Of a stretch of 64,000 bases of DNA, positions 1 through 8,764 are shown piece after piece. A model generated the notes under the pieces. It worked only from the letters and a program-made list of their open reading frames with translations, searched no databases and was not told the origin of the DNA. The position numbers were made by a program, and so were the translations under genes. Source of the DNA: Candidatus Saccharibacteria bacterium UBA1932 (GTDB lineage Bacteria; Patescibacteriota; Saccharimonadia; Saccharimonadales; Saccharimonadaceae); assembly GCA_002337095.1 (NCBI GenBank), contig DDFI01000006.1, forward strand, positions 1 through 64,000, written 5' to 3'. The stretch's first letter is position 1; each line of letters opens with the position of its first letter.

Positions 1-57
1 GTCCAAGATGTATGGGAGCCGGATAGGCTGCGTCAAAGCGATATTGACTTTTGTTAG
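1..57 (+). CDS. possible 3' end of an upstream gene
   Basis: Frame 1 is open from the window edge to a TAG at 55-57 and gives 18 residues ending in SDIDFC. It could be the tail of a gene that starts before the window, but two other short open readings exist here and no family is recognisable. Low confidence. Confidence 0.22.
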   Translation, partial: VQDVWEPDRLRQSDIDFC

Positions 58-105
58 CGTTTATGCTTAAATGTGTCTATAGGTACATAACATAAACACA
101 CACAT

Positions 106-366
106 ATGCTAAAAATATCTCACAAACTAGGATTTGTTCCGCGCCAAACATTAGCACCGGTGATGCTACCGGTAGGTGATGACAATGACGATGAACTGCT
201 CGCGGCGATCAATAACGACCACCAGGATGCTGACAATAACTGGGAGCTGTCTGATGTGCCAGATGTACCCGGCCTCGAGAATTTTTGGTCGGGAGTGCAG
301 CAAGATTTGGTGAACGATCCTGAGTGGTTCTCGTTTGCAAACGAAGACGATGACGTGGCGCACTAG
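106..366 (+). CDS. small acidic hypothetical protein, 86 aa
   Basis: Not recognised. The first 25 residues are basic to hydrophobic (KISHKLGFVP), and the rest is very rich in Asp, Glu and Asn with scattered Trp, so the protein is strongly acidic. It has no membrane segment. It lies just before the rplU promoter on the same strand, and the stop is only 4 nt from that promoter's -35 box. AT-rich sequence (tacataacataaac) lies upstream and may hold its promoter. No Shine-Dalgarno is evident, so the start at 106 is not firmly supported. Coding status is likely but unproven. Confidence 0.5.
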   Translation: MLKISHKLGFVPRQTLAPVMLPVGDDNDDELLAAINNDHQDADNNWELSDVPDVPGLENFWSGVQQDLVNDPEWFSFANEDDDVAH

Positions 367-369
367 CTA

Positions 370-398
370 TTGAAAACCGTTGCTACATCTGTTATAAT
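370..398 (+). promoter_or_regulatory. promoter of rplU
   Basis: TTGAAA at 370-375, a 17-bp spacer and TATAAT at 393-398. Transcription would start near 405 and give a leader of about 30 nt that carries an AAGGAT ribosome-binding site before rplU. Confidence 0.8.
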
Positions 399-435
399 CG
401 ATACTTGATTGTAAATAAAAGTAAGGATCATATAC

Positions 436-741
436 ATGAAAGCAGTCGTGAAAGTAGGCGGCAAGCAATATATCACCGCCGAAAAAGAGACCCTTCGGGT
501 GGACCTCCTCCCAGAAGGCACAAAAGAGCTCACTCTCGACGCCTTGATGGTGATTGATGGCGACAAGGTAACGGTCGGCACGCCACTAGTCAAGGGTGTG
601 AAAGTGACCGCCAAAGTGGTCGAAGAGAAAATCGCGGGCGACAAAATTCGCATCATTCGCTATAAGAGCAAGAAGCGCGTCCACACCGAGACGGGCCACC
701 GCCAAAAGTACTCGCTGATTAATATCACATCAATCAAGTAG
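436..741 (+). CDS. rplU: 50S ribosomal protein L21
   Basis: L21 of the large ribosomal subunit, 101 aa, the usual family length. The N-terminus (KAVVKVGGKQY) and the basic region near residues 75-101 (IRIIRYKSKKR, TGHRQKY) are diagnostic. A good promoter, AAGGAT before the ATG and a terminator directly downstream make it a single-gene unit. In most bacteria rplU is followed by rpmA; here rpmA lies about 39 kb away on the other strand, so the pair is split. Confidence 0.96.
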   Translation: MKAVVKVGGKQYITAEKETLRVDLLPEGTKELTLDALMVIDGDKVTVGTPLVKGVKVTAKVVEEKIAGDKIRIIRYKSKKRVHTETGHRQKYSLINITSIK

Positions 742-753
742 CCAGATTGATCC

Positions 754-782
754 AAAATCCTCCATCAAACGGAGGATTTTTT
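754..782 (+). terminator. intrinsic terminator after rplU
   Basis: Inverted repeat AAAATCCTCC / GGAGGATTTT with a 7-nt loop, followed by further T residues. It separates rplU from parAB. Confidence 0.88.
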
Positions 783-796
783 GTATTCACGCATGC

Positions 797-802
797 TATA
801 AT
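797..802 (+). promoter_or_regulatory. extended -10 promoter of parAB
   Basis: TGC-TATAAT, an extended -10 with no clear -35. The leader of about 20 nt holds AGAGAGG before the GTG start of parA. Confidence 0.65.
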
Positions 803-830
803 GGATCAATAAGAGAGGTAACTACGTAGC

Positions 831-1592
831 GTGTCGACTATTATCGCAGTGACAAATCAAAAAGGGGGCGTGGGCAAAACAACCACGGCCGTTAACGTTG
901 CTTATTATCTCGCAAAGATGGGCCATAAGACACTTTTGATCGACTTTGACCCCCAGGGCAATGCATCAAGCGGGCTTGGGCTCGACAAGCAAGCTCTAGA
1001 TGTTACCATGAAAGACGTCGTGACCCAGACGCACACGCTTGCCGATGCTATCCTTGGTACGCCGTATCAAAACCTTTATCTTGCGCCTACGATTCCCGAG
1101 CTAGCGAATGTAGAGGTAGAATTGGCACAGGCCCAGCATCGATTCTCACGGCTGCGCGATGCGGTGAGTAGCTGCCCAGAATTTGAATTTATTATTATCG
1201 ATTGCCCGCCGAGCCTAAGCTTGCTGACGGTCAATGCGCTGATTGCTGCACGGTATATCTTGTTGCCAGTACAAGCTGAATTTTATGCGCTCGAAGGGCT
1301 GGGCCAGCTGCTTGAAACAGTAAAAATCATTCGCAAGGGCACCAACCCGGCACTTGATCTTGTTGGCGTGCTGCCAACAATGGTAGATGGCCGGACATCA
1401 CTGAGCGGACAGGTGTATGAAGAGATCAAAAAATACTTTCCAGGCAAAGTGTTTAAGCAGACCATACCGCGCAATGTTCGGCTGGCTGAAGCGCCAAGCC
1501 ATGGGGTGCCAATCGGTGTGTATGACCGATTTTCAAAGGGCGCACGCGCGTACAAAGCAGTAACAAAGGAGATTATAGAACGTGTCGGCTAA
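831..1592 (+). CDS. parA: ParA/Soj chromosome-partitioning ATPase
   Basis: A deviant Walker ATPase that moves and positions ParB-bound chromosome origins, 253 aa as usual for Soj. Visible motifs are the P-loop KGGVGKTT at residues 11-18 with the signature lysine, Walker A' LLIDFDPQGN near 35-44, and the Walker B stretch IIIDCPPS near 119-126. It starts with GTG at 831, preceded by AGAGAGG. The end overlaps parB by 11 bp, so the two are translationally coupled. No parS-like 16-bp palindrome was noticed in the window. Confidence 0.95.
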   Translation: MSTIIAVTNQKGGVGKTTTAVNVAYYLAKMGHKTLLIDFDPQGNASSGLGLDKQALDVTMKDVVTQTHTLADAILGTPYQNLYLAPTIPELANVEVELAQAQHRFSRLRDAVSSCPEFEFIIIDCPPSLSLLTVNALIAARYILLPVQAEFYALEGLGQLLETVKIIRKGTNPALDLVGVLPTMVDGRTSLSGQVYEEIKKYFPGKVFKQTIPRNVRLAEAPSHGVPIGVYDRFSKGARAYKAVTKEIIERVG

Positions 1593-2469
1593 ACGAGGAC
1601 TAGGACGAGGGTTTGATTCACTAATCCCCACAGAGCTACTGGATGAGTCGTTTGACCCGACTGCCGATCAAGACGAGCGAGTGAGCGACCTTCGTCATAT
1701 TAAACTCGATGAGATCATGAACGACCCCGACCAGCCGCGTCGCAAATTTGATGAATCGCATCTGGATGAGCTGGCAGAGTCAATCCGGCAGCATGGGATT
1801 TTGCAGCCAATTGTGGTGACGCCGCATAAGGGTGGCTACCAAATTGTAGCGGGAGAGCGACGATATCGTGCTGCACAGATGGCAGAGCTAGATCGTATTC
1901 CGGCACTGGTGCGTACGGTAAGTGATCAGCATAAGCTAGAACTGTCACTTATAGAGAACCTACAGCGCCGTAACCTCAATGCTATTGAGACGGCGACGGC
2001 GTATCTAAAACTGCGTGATCAGTTTGGTATGACGCTAGAGCAAATCGGTAAGCGGATGGGCGGTCGATCGATTAGTTCTATTAGTAACACTATGCAGCTT
2101 TTGCGGCTATCTGATACGCTAAAGCGAGCAATTGTTGATGGTAAATTGAGCGAAGGGCAGGCTCGGCCGCTAATCAACATTGACTCAAAGCTCGTACTCG
2201 AGATACTGCCGACCATTATTGCAGAGGGCTGGAGCGCACGACGCATCGAGCAGTTTGCGGCTCAGGTAAAATCGGGCAAGGTCGATCTACCTAAGAAAAC
2301 ACAGAAGGACATCGCCACTCCATCCTACGCAGATCAGCTAAAAACCTTAGAGAAGCGGCTGGGCAGTAGTGTTGCAGTCCGCACTAATGCCAAGGGTGCC
2401 GGCAGGATTACGATTGCATTCAAGGACGACAAAGATTTCCATCGCATTCACAAGCTCCTGGCTAACTAG
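1582..2469 (+). CDS. parB: ParB/Spo0J chromosome-partitioning protein
   Basis: CTP-dependent DNA clamp that loads at parS and stimulates ParA; 295 aa, typical for Spo0J. The N-terminal RGLGRG (5-10) is the ParA-contact motif. GERRYRA at 91-97 is the conserved CTP-binding box. A helix-turn-helix follows near 145-190, and the C-terminal 50 residues form the dimerisation part. The start is GTG inside the end of parA. The stop shares a CTAG with the convergent lepB stop, so there is no room for a terminator between them. Confidence 0.95.
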   Translation: MSAKRGLGRGFDSLIPTELLDESFDPTADQDERVSDLRHIKLDEIMNDPDQPRRKFDESHLDELAESIRQHGILQPIVVTPHKGGYQIVAGERRYRAAQMAELDRIPALVRTVSDQHKLELSLIENLQRRNLNAIETATAYLKLRDQFGMTLEQIGKRMGGRSISSISNTMQLLRLSDTLKRAIVDGKLSEGQARPLINIDSKLVLEILPTIIAEGWSARRIEQFAAQVKSGKVDLPKKTQKDIATPSYADQLKTLEKRLGSSVAVRTNAKGAGRITIAFKDDKDFHRIHKLLAN

Positions 2470-3068
2470 AATGTGCGGATCTGGTTGAATGGGTAAATTC
2501 GGGCGCCAACTGGGCCAATGACATCATAGTAGGGGATAAGACCAAGTTGATTACGCGAGTCGAGCGAATAACTATCCTCGCGATGGTCGCCCGCTACATA
2601 GAGTGAGCCGTCTGTCACGGTAATGTCGCTATTGCCAGAGGTTGGCGAGCCGGGGCCCTTAATCTGATCGTCGGGGTGAAAGCCCTGGGGGTGTGCCGCA
2701 TTGTAGACGGTGAGGGTGCCGTCGCTAACCACTACACGTTCGCCAGGAAACGCAATAACCCGTTTGACAATATACTCTTCACTCGCGCCCTGTTGATAAA
2801 GGGGATTTTTGAACACGATAATCTGGCCGCGGTCAGGTACGTAGTCTTTGTTTTGAATTTTAGACAAAGTGACAGGGATACGATTTACCACGAGTCGGTC
2901 ACCGGTGAACAGGGTGCTCTCCATACTGCGACCCTCAACACGAAACGATTGCATAAAAAATGTATTCACCAGCATGGTGCCGATAAATACGGCCAAAAGG
3001 AATAGCCCTACGTTAATGATGTCACGTTGGGTACGGTGGCGATCAAAATATGTTCGATATAATTCCAT
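2466..3068 (-). CDS. lepB: signal peptidase I
   Basis: Membrane serine protease that removes Sec and Tat signal peptides at the outer face of the membrane. It has one N-terminal transmembrane segment (about 19-38). The catalytic Ser is in GRSMEST (Ser48), the catalytic Lys in VKRVIAFPGE (Lys102), and the family box GDHREDSYSLDSR spans 160-172, with His where many members have Asn. At 200 aa it is a compact Gram-positive-like type. The start is fixed by a promoter whose -10 ends 8 nt before the ATG. It probably serves the HtrA, LCP and Tat-related proteins encoded nearby. Confidence 0.95.
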   Translation of the reverse strand: MELYRTYFDRHRTQRDIINVGLFLLAVFIGTMLVNTFFMQSFRVEGRSMESTLFTGDRLVVNRIPVTLSKIQNKDYVPDRGQIIVFKNPLYQQGASEEYIVKRVIAFPGERVVVSDGTLTVYNAAHPQGFHPDDQIKGPGSPTSGNSDITVTDGSLYVAGDHREDSYSLDSRNQLGLIPYYDVIGPVGARIYPFNQIRTF

Positions 3069-3076
3069 GGATACCT

Positions 3077-3105
3077 ACTATACACGGGATAGATTGTTTC
3101 GACAA
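3077..3105 (-). promoter_or_regulatory. lepB promoter, leaderless type
   Basis: On the minus strand, TTGTCG (3105-3100), a 17-bp spacer and TATAGT (3082-3077). Only 8 nt separate the -10 from the lepB ATG, so the mRNA should begin at or next to the start codon. Confidence 0.8.
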
Positions 3106-3145
3106 ACCATAGCCGTAAGTGGTTTAAAAAACCAGCAATATATCG

Positions 3146-3151
3146 TATAGT
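3146..3151 (+). promoter_or_regulatory. -10 box of the LCP gene
   Basis: TATAGT ending 11 nt before the ATG at 3163. The GAGAG between them would be mostly upstream of the predicted transcription start. Confidence 0.6.
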
Positions 3152-3162
3152 AGAGAGAGCTT

Positions 3163-4791
3163 ATGACGAAACAGAACAACATGATCGACGGTTTTGTGCC
3201 GCGTCGTACCAACAATGCCCCTAATGCCGCGCCAAATTATCCAGGGCTCGAACGAGCAAACGCTCATAGCGAGACGGGTATACGACGCGACAATGGAGTA
3301 ATGCATAGTGGCGAGCCAGCCTTGGTGCGCCCTAGCCCTGTGAGTCGCGCCGAAATTGATGATTCGTTACGAGAGATCGATACGTCACGCCCTGGTTTAG
3401 TGGCTGCTAAGCCCCAACAGCCTTCGCGAACACGTCGCAGGCGCACTAAGCGTATCGTATTGGTGATTGTTGCACTGCTCATTGTGGCGGGAATTGGTCT
3501 AGCTGCAAAAGCCTTTTTGGCGAGCTCGAATATATTTAAAGGAAATTTGTTTGGCCTTGTCCAGAATAAGCCGCTCAAAGAGGATGCTAACGGCCGTTCT
3601 AATATCCTAGTGCTTGGCACCTCAGAAGACGACCCAGGACACGGCGGGGCATATTTGACCGATTCGATCATGATTGTCAGTATTGACCAAAAAAACAAAA
3701 ATGCCCAGATGATTAGTATTCCCCGTGATATGGAGGTGCAGTATGGTAGGGTGTGTAACACCGGCACCGCTGGCAAGATCAACGAGTTCTTTAACTGCGT
3801 AAACACCGACTGGACGAGCGAGCAGGCCGAAGAACAGCGTCAGACAGAGGCGCGCAAGTTCTTTGGCGATATCGTGGGGCTAGATATCCAATATAGTGCG
3901 CATATTAATTACAGCGTGATGCGCGATCTTGTGGCGGCGCTAGGCGGCATTAGGGTGACGATCGAAAGCACAGATCCGCGCGGCCAGATGGATAGTAATT
4001 TTGACTGGAAATGTGGACTAGGTGATCCAAAGGTGTCGGCGGCGGAGCGCAAACGGCGCTGTCCACCAAACGGGCATTTTATAGACTATCCAAATGGTCC
4101 GGTAGATCTAGATGCAGAACATGCGCTATATCTTGCGATGGCGCGCGGTGACATGGAGCCGACTTATGGGTTTGGCCGTTCAAATCCTGATCGCGAGCAA
4201 AATCAGCAAAAGATTCTGATCGCGATCAAGGAAAAAGCTACTAGCACCGGCACACTTGTTAATCCCGCAACGGTGATGGGAATTATAGAGGCGATGGGCA
4301 AAAACTTACGTACGAACTTTGATACCAGTGAGGTAGGAACACTGATCAGTTTAGCTAAGGATATGCCGAGCAGCAGTATCCAGACTTCGGATCTGATGAA
4401 AGATGGCATTATGGATGGCACTGGGCAGCCGGTAGCGGGCAAATATAATTTTGCAGCGCTACGTACTTACCTAAAGAAAAAGCTGACCAACGACCCGATC
4501 GCCAAAGAAGAGCCCATGGTCGAGATATATAACGCCAGCGGCGTAGCTGGCGCGGCCCAAAAAGAAGCGGACACGCTGCTGGGCTTGGGCATGTTGGCCT
4601 CGGCAGATAATGCCCCAGCTGGCAAGTACGACGCAAAAGTACTGTATGTGCTCAATGACAAAAAACCCGCCTCGCGTCTCAAGCTGGAAGAAATTTATGG
4701 CATCAAGGGTCAAGTAGCGAAGCCGACGTTTGAGTATGGCAGTGATGCCGACTTTGTATTGGTACTGGGCAAAGTGACGCCCGCTAACTAA
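3163..4791 (+). CDS. LytR-CpsA-Psr family cell wall glycopolymer ligase
   Basis: Membrane-anchored enzyme of the LCP family, which attaches wall polymers from undecaprenyl phosphate carriers to peptidoglycan; 542 aa. A long polar cytoplasmic N-terminus (1-95, Arg-rich at 90-97) precedes a single transmembrane helix (about 98-118). The LCP domain runs from about 145 to 385, with NILVLGTSEDD, LTDSIMIVSID and the signature SIPRDMEV. A LytR C-terminal domain (about 445-540, starting VEIYNASGVAGAA) follows. The substrate polymer is unknown. Confidence 0.9.
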   Translation: MTKQNNMIDGFVPRRTNNAPNAAPNYPGLERANAHSETGIRRDNGVMHSGEPALVRPSPVSRAEIDDSLREIDTSRPGLVAAKPQQPSRTRRRRTKRIVLVIVALLIVAGIGLAAKAFLASSNIFKGNLFGLVQNKPLKEDANGRSNILVLGTSEDDPGHGGAYLTDSIMIVSIDQKNKNAQMISIPRDMEVQYGRVCNTGTAGKINEFFNCVNTDWTSEQAEEQRQTEARKFFGDIVGLDIQYSAHINYSVMRDLVAALGGIRVTIESTDPRGQMDSNFDWKCGLGDPKVSAAERKRRCPPNGHFIDYPNGPVDLDAEHALYLAMARGDMEPTYGFGRSNPDREQNQQKILIAIKEKATSTGTLVNPATVMGIIEAMGKNLRTNFDTSEVGTLISLAKDMPSSSIQTSDLMKDGIMDGTGQPVAGKYNFAALRTYLKKKLTNDPIAKEEPMVEIYNASGVAGAAQKEADTLLGLGMLASADNAPAGKYDAKVLYVLNDKKPASRLKLEEIYGIKGQVAKPTFEYGSDADFVLVLGKVTPAN

Positions 4792-4796
4792 GGTGC

Positions 4797-4802
4797 TATA
4801 AT
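4797..4802 (+). promoter_or_regulatory. extended -10 box before the 4811 gene
   Basis: TGC-TATAAT ending 8 nt before the ATG at 4811, with no Shine-Dalgarno: a leaderless start. Confidence 0.75.
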
Positions 4803-4810
4803 ACTCGTAT

Positions 4811-5593
4811 ATGGAACTACTAAGAACAGCCCATCGCAAGACGCGGCTAAGTGAAGTGATCTACATTACTCTCAACATCGCATTTGCCATTGCGGTATAC
4901 GCCGCAATTGTAATTGTTAATTCGCTGCCACTTGCTGTTTCGATCATTATCCTAAGTAAGTGGCGCATGCTGGCAGTTCGTCCGCGGTTTTGGGCAGTTA
5001 ATATCCTGACTAATTTGGTAGATATAATTGTTGGCATTAGCGTGGTGACGTTGCTGTGGAGCGCTCACGACGCGACGATGACCCAGATTGGGCTGACGGT
5101 GCTATACATTGTGTGGTTGCTGCTGATCAAGCCTCGTTCGAAGCGCGCCTATATTGCTCTTCAGGCGGGCACAGCGATATTTTTGGGTGTGACGGCGCTG
5201 GCAACGGTAGGGTATTCGATCGATGCGGGCCTGTATGTAGCATTGATATGGGTGATAGGCTATAGCGCTAGCAAGCACTACTTGGGGTCGTATGATCATG
5301 AGCCACTGATCAATATTTATAGCCTGGTGTGGTCGCTGGTATTTGTAGAGTACGGGTGGCTGATGTACCACTGGACATTTGCCTATGCCGTGCCGGGGCT
5401 GGGTGGAGTGAAGCTAGTGCAGGGGGCGATTATTCTGACCCTCATGAGTTTTGTCGTAGAGCGTATGTACTCGCTACCCGAAAGTCCTGAAGAGAGAAAA
5501 GTCGGCGATGTAATTGCGCCAATTGTGTTTTCAGCTAGCATCATTATACTATTGGTTGTATTCTTTAATAGCGTAACAACCATAGGAGGGTAG
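4811..5593 (+). CDS. polytopic membrane protein of unknown function, 260 aa
   Basis: Not recognised. About eight hydrophobic helices fill the protein (first about 18-48, last about 233-255), with a short polar loop SLPESPEERK near 220-230. There are no obvious catalytic motifs; a conserved-looking patch SKHYLGSYDHEPL lies near residue 155. It is first in a unit with the HtrA protease, 4 nt upstream, so it may work with that protease at the membrane. Transcription is probably leaderless. Confidence 0.8.
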   Translation: MELLRTAHRKTRLSEVIYITLNIAFAIAVYAAIVIVNSLPLAVSIIILSKWRMLAVRPRFWAVNILTNLVDIIVGISVVTLLWSAHDATMTQIGLTVLYIVWLLLIKPRSKRAYIALQAGTAIFLGVTALATVGYSIDAGLYVALIWVIGYSASKHYLGSYDHEPLINIYSLVWSLVFVEYGWLMYHWTFAYAVPGLGGVKLVQGAIILTLMSFVVERMYSLPESPEERKVGDVIAPIVFSASIIILLVVFFNSVTTIGG

Positions 5594-5597
5594 GGCT

Positions 5598-6797
5598 ATG
5601 CCAGAGCGTAGCGCAGCACCAGTAGCAGATGAAGCACGACCGGTTGAGACGAGGGTGGTGGATGGGTCATCGTCGGGGCGTGCGCTTAGGATTACGTGGC
5701 TTGGCTGGGGAATAATCGCAGTCGGGTTGCTTATTGCCGCGGGCTACGGCGGACTGCTGATTGGAAGTAGCCAAAAAAATATCACCTCGCATCAATCACT
5801 GGCCAATGACGGCAATACTACTGTGACATCTGAAGAAGACGCAATTGCAAAAGTAGCGGCCACAGTTTCGCCAAGTGTTGTATCAATCACAACACAATCT
5901 ACTTCGGGCTCGTTTGTAGGACCAACGCACAGCCAGAGTGCTGGCACGGGTATTATTATTGGTAGCGATGGATACATTGTAACGAATCGGCATGTGGTGA
6001 GTGGTACAAATAGCGTAAATGTTATTACTGCCGATGGCACTACCTATAATAATGTCAAGGTAATTGGCTCTGATCCACTTAACGACGTCGCATATATAAA
6101 AGTCGAGGGCGCAAAGAACTTCGTTGCCGCCCAGATGGGTGACTCGTCGACGGTCCGAGTCGGCCAAAAAGTTGTGGCAATCGGCAACTCGCTAGGTCAA
6201 TACCAAAACACCGTGACTAGCGGCATTATTTCTGGCACTGGCCGACCGATATCGGCCCAAGCAGGTAATTCGGTAGAGAATCTTACGGATTTGCTTCAAA
6301 CAGATGCGGCGATTAACCCGGGCAACTCGGGCGGACCATTGCTGAATTTGGCGGGCCAGGTGGTTGGCATCAATACCGCCATTGCTCAGGATGCTCAGGG
6401 TATTGGCTTTGCGATCCCGATCAATGCCACAAAGGGCATACTCAAGGGCGTATTGGCCGGCAAGGGTGTAGACCGAGCGTTTCTAGGGGTACGTTATCTC
6501 CCTATTACGGCCGAAATAGCAAAAAAATATACACTTGCAGTGAATGCCGGCGCCTATGTATACAGCGAAGATGGCAGCAGCGTCATACAGAGTGGTGGCC
6601 CTGCCGAAAAAGCGGGGCTTAGGCCAAAGGATATTATCACAAAAGTGAACGGATTAGAGGTTGGTCCACGTGGTGGGGTGTCGAGCCTTGTGGCGGAATA
6701 TCAGCCAGGCGATGTCATTACATTGACATTACTGCGAGATGGCCGCGAGCTAACCGTACAGCTGACGCTTGGTTCGTACAATGCGTTTGATCGCTAG
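5598..6797 (+). CDS. HtrA/DegP-type membrane-anchored serine protease
   Basis: S1C protease for envelope protein quality control, 399 aa. Cytoplasmic tail 1-33, one transmembrane helix about 34-56, a trypsin-like domain about 80-280, and one PDZ domain about 290-395. The catalytic triad is visible: His132 in TNRHVVSG, Asp163 in LNDVAYIK and Ser244 in NPGNSGGPL. AGGAGGG lies at a good distance before the ATG, as expected for an internal operon gene. The stop shares CTAG with the convergent prmC. Confidence 0.94.
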   Translation: MPERSAAPVADEARPVETRVVDGSSSGRALRITWLGWGIIAVGLLIAAGYGGLLIGSSQKNITSHQSLANDGNTTVTSEEDAIAKVAATVSPSVVSITTQSTSGSFVGPTHSQSAGTGIIIGSDGYIVTNRHVVSGTNSVNVITADGTTYNNVKVIGSDPLNDVAYIKVEGAKNFVAAQMGDSSTVRVGQKVVAIGNSLGQYQNTVTSGIISGTGRPISAQAGNSVENLTDLLQTDAAINPGNSGGPLLNLAGQVVGINTAIAQDAQGIGFAIPINATKGILKGVLAGKGVDRAFLGVRYLPITAEIAKKYTLAVNAGAYVYSEDGSSVIQSGGPAEKAGLRPKDIITKVNGLEVGPRGGVSSLVAEYQPGDVITLTLLRDGRELTVQLTLGSYNAFDR

Positions 6798-7606
6798 TCG
6801 CGCCTAAATACCTGAATAAAACCGCGCGTTGTATGGTGTCGCAGACCATGTTTGGTGGCGTAGATGCGGATGGCGGCGTGCTGGCGTGGGTCTGACTCAA
6901 GAAACAGCAGCCCACGAGGCTGCAAGTGGCCTGTAGATTCGTCGATCAGCCGATAGATAAGGTAGAGCCCATCGTGGCTAGCAAACAGTGCTGGCGCGGG
7001 CTCGTGGGCTGTTTCGGGTGAACATTCCCAGCTGGGATCGACATAGGGGAGGTTGGCGACGATGCAATCTGCCATATCACTGTACGACTGTAGTAAGTCG
7101 CTCTGCAAAAATGCCACATTGGCGTGATGTGCTGCGGCGTTTCGGCGCGCCACCGCCAATGCCTCTAGGCTGGTATCGCACAGAGTAGTTTGACATGCCG
7201 GTCGCTCAAGTGCCAGCGTAATGCCGATACAGCCAGTGCCAGTGCCGATATCAACCACTGTTAGCGAGCTGTCGCTGGGCGTGAGCTCGAGGAATAATTC
7301 GACGAGCGTTTCGGTTTCTGGCCGAGGGATAAGCGTTGCTGGCGTGACCTCAAATTGGCAGCCATAAAACTCTCGATGTCCGATGATATATGCTAGTGGC
7401 ACACGCTGCTCGCGTAGCGTTCGCCGGGCGTCGGCGATAGCAGCCAGCTGCGGAGTAATCTGTTCGTCGGGGTGGGCGTGCAAATAGGTGTGTGGCCGCG
7501 ATAGCGTATGCGTGAGCAATAGCTCGGCATCTAAGCGTGCAGAGGAGATGCCAGCGTCAGCAAGTCGCTGCTGGGTAGCCGACAGCCAGTGGGCGATCGA
7601 GGTCAT
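6794..7606 (-). CDS. prmC: release factor glutamine N5-methyltransferase
   Basis: Methylates the GGQ glutamine of RF1 and RF2. 270 aa with an N-terminal helical domain, SAM motif I VVDIGTGTGCIG (about 117-128) and the catalytic NLPY at 185-188 that holds the target glutamine. It overlaps the end of prfA by 4 bp (ATGA), the classical prfA-prmC pair, so it is translated with its own substrate. Confidence 0.95.
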   Translation of the reverse strand: MTSIAHWLSATQQRLADAGISSARLDAELLLTHTLSRPHTYLHAHPDEQITPQLAAIADARRTLREQRVPLAYIIGHREFYGCQFEVTPATLIPRPETETLVELFLELTPSDSSLTVVDIGTGTGCIGITLALERPACQTTLCDTSLEALAVARRNAAAHHANVAFLQSDLLQSYSDMADCIVANLPYVDPSWECSPETAHEPAPALFASHDGLYLIYRLIDESTGHLQPRGLLFLESDPRQHAAIRIYATKHGLRHHTTRGFIQVFRRD

Positions 7607-8682
7607 GCGGTGTGTTGCTCGATGCCGACGGCTTTGAGCTCTCGTTCGGCGGCCTGTAGGTGCTCGATGAGATCATCGATAGAGCCGTTCATGGCGCCGG
7701 TGATATTGCTGCGACTATAGCCAATGCGATGATCGGTGATGCGGTCTTGCGGGAAATTATAGGTGCGGATTTTTTCGCTACGATCACCAGAGCCGATCAG
7801 CCCGCGGCGTTCGGCCGACAACTTGGCTTGTTCTTCGTCGATTTTGATCTGAAGAAGGCGGCTGCGCAGTACGCTGAGGGCCTTAGCTTTGTTTTTTAGC
7901 TGGGACTTTTCGTCTTGGTTAGACACGACCATACCCGTGGGCAGGTGAGTGATACGAACGGCGCTGTCGGTGGTGTTGACACTTTGGCCGCCATGGCCGC
8001 TAGCGCGATAAATATCGATGCGTAGGTCGCTGGGGTTGATTTCGATATCGGTTTCTTCGGCCTCGGGCATAACTGCTACGGTGACCGTACTGGTGTGAAT
8101 CCGCCCCTGGGATTCGGTGGCAGGTACGCGCTGGACGCGGTGCACGCCCGATTCGAATTTTAGTTGGCTATATGGCGCATCACCACGGACGCCGAATATC
8201 ACTTCTTTGTATCCACCCGCATCGTTGGCGCTCTCGCTTAGGAGCTCCGTTTTGAGGCTGTGGGTTTCGCAGTAGCGCAGGTACATCCGATATAGTTCGG
8301 CGGCAAATAGGCTGGCTTCGTCGCCGCCCGCTCCCGCTCGAATTTCGACGATGATGTTCTTTTCGTCATTGGCATCGCGCGGCGCAAGCATCGTAAATAG
8401 CTTGTCGTCAAGCTCTGCTAATTCGGTCTCTAGCAGCGATAATTCTTCGCTAGCAAGCTGGGCGAGCTCGTCATTGCCAGCTGCTAGTTCGCGAGCCTCT
8501 TTGATCTGCTCGTGCAGGCTTGCTTGGCGCTTGCCAGTAGTAATAAGCTCTTCTAGCTCAATCAGCCGTCGGTTTTTGCGGGCAAACTCTGGATCGCTAA
8601 ATGCATCTGGCCGCGCCAAAAAATCAGTCAGCGACTGTTTTTCATCCATGAGCTCGGCGAGATTTAGTTCGATTCGTGGCAT
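7603..8682 (-). CDS. prfA: peptide chain release factor 1
   Basis: Recognises UAA and UAG. 359 aa, normal length. The codon-reading tripeptide PAT is at 187-189 and the catalytic GGQ at 231-233, in HGGQSVNTTDSAVR. The start is set by a -10 box ending 9 nt upstream. AGGAGT lies in those 9 nt but would be mainly untranscribed. It forms an operon with prmC. Confidence 0.96.
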   Translation of the reverse strand: MPRIELNLAELMDEKQSLTDFLARPDAFSDPEFARKNRRLIELEELITTGKRQASLHEQIKEARELAAGNDELAQLASEELSLLETELAELDDKLFTMLAPRDANDEKNIIVEIRAGAGGDEASLFAAELYRMYLRYCETHSLKTELLSESANDAGGYKEVIFGVRGDAPYSQLKFESGVHRVQRVPATESQGRIHTSTVTVAVMPEAEETDIEINPSDLRIDIYRASGHGGQSVNTTDSAVRITHLPTGMVVSNQDEKSQLKNKAKALSVLRSRLLQIKIDEEQAKLSAERRGLIGSGDRSEKIRTYNFPQDRITDHRIGYSRSNITGAMNGSIDDLIEHLQAAERELKAVGIEQHTA

Positions 8683-8691
8683 ACTACTCCT

Positions 8692-8697
8692 AGTATA
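8692..8697 (-). promoter_or_regulatory. -10 box of prfA
   Basis: TATACT on the minus strand ending 9 nt before the ATG. An AGGAGT sits between -10 and ATG, where a ribosome-binding site would only work if transcription began unusually close to the -10. Confidence 0.7.
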
Positions 8698-8720
8698 TCA
8701 TTTTATAGGGGTGGCTATAC

Positions 8721-8751
8721 AAAAAACTCCTCGCATATGCCGAGGAGTTTT
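8721..8751 (-). terminator. intrinsic terminator of rpmE
   Basis: Inverted repeat AAAACTCCTCG / CGAGGAGTTTT. On the minus strand the right arm runs into six T residues, so it ends the rpmE transcript just before prfA. Confidence 0.85.
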
Positions 8752-8764
8752 GCCTGGGAGGAGG

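Noticed and set aside
831..2469. parS site near parAB
   Set aside because: I looked for the 16-bp TGTTTCACGTGAAACA type and saw no clear match; a mismatch-tolerant scan would be needed.
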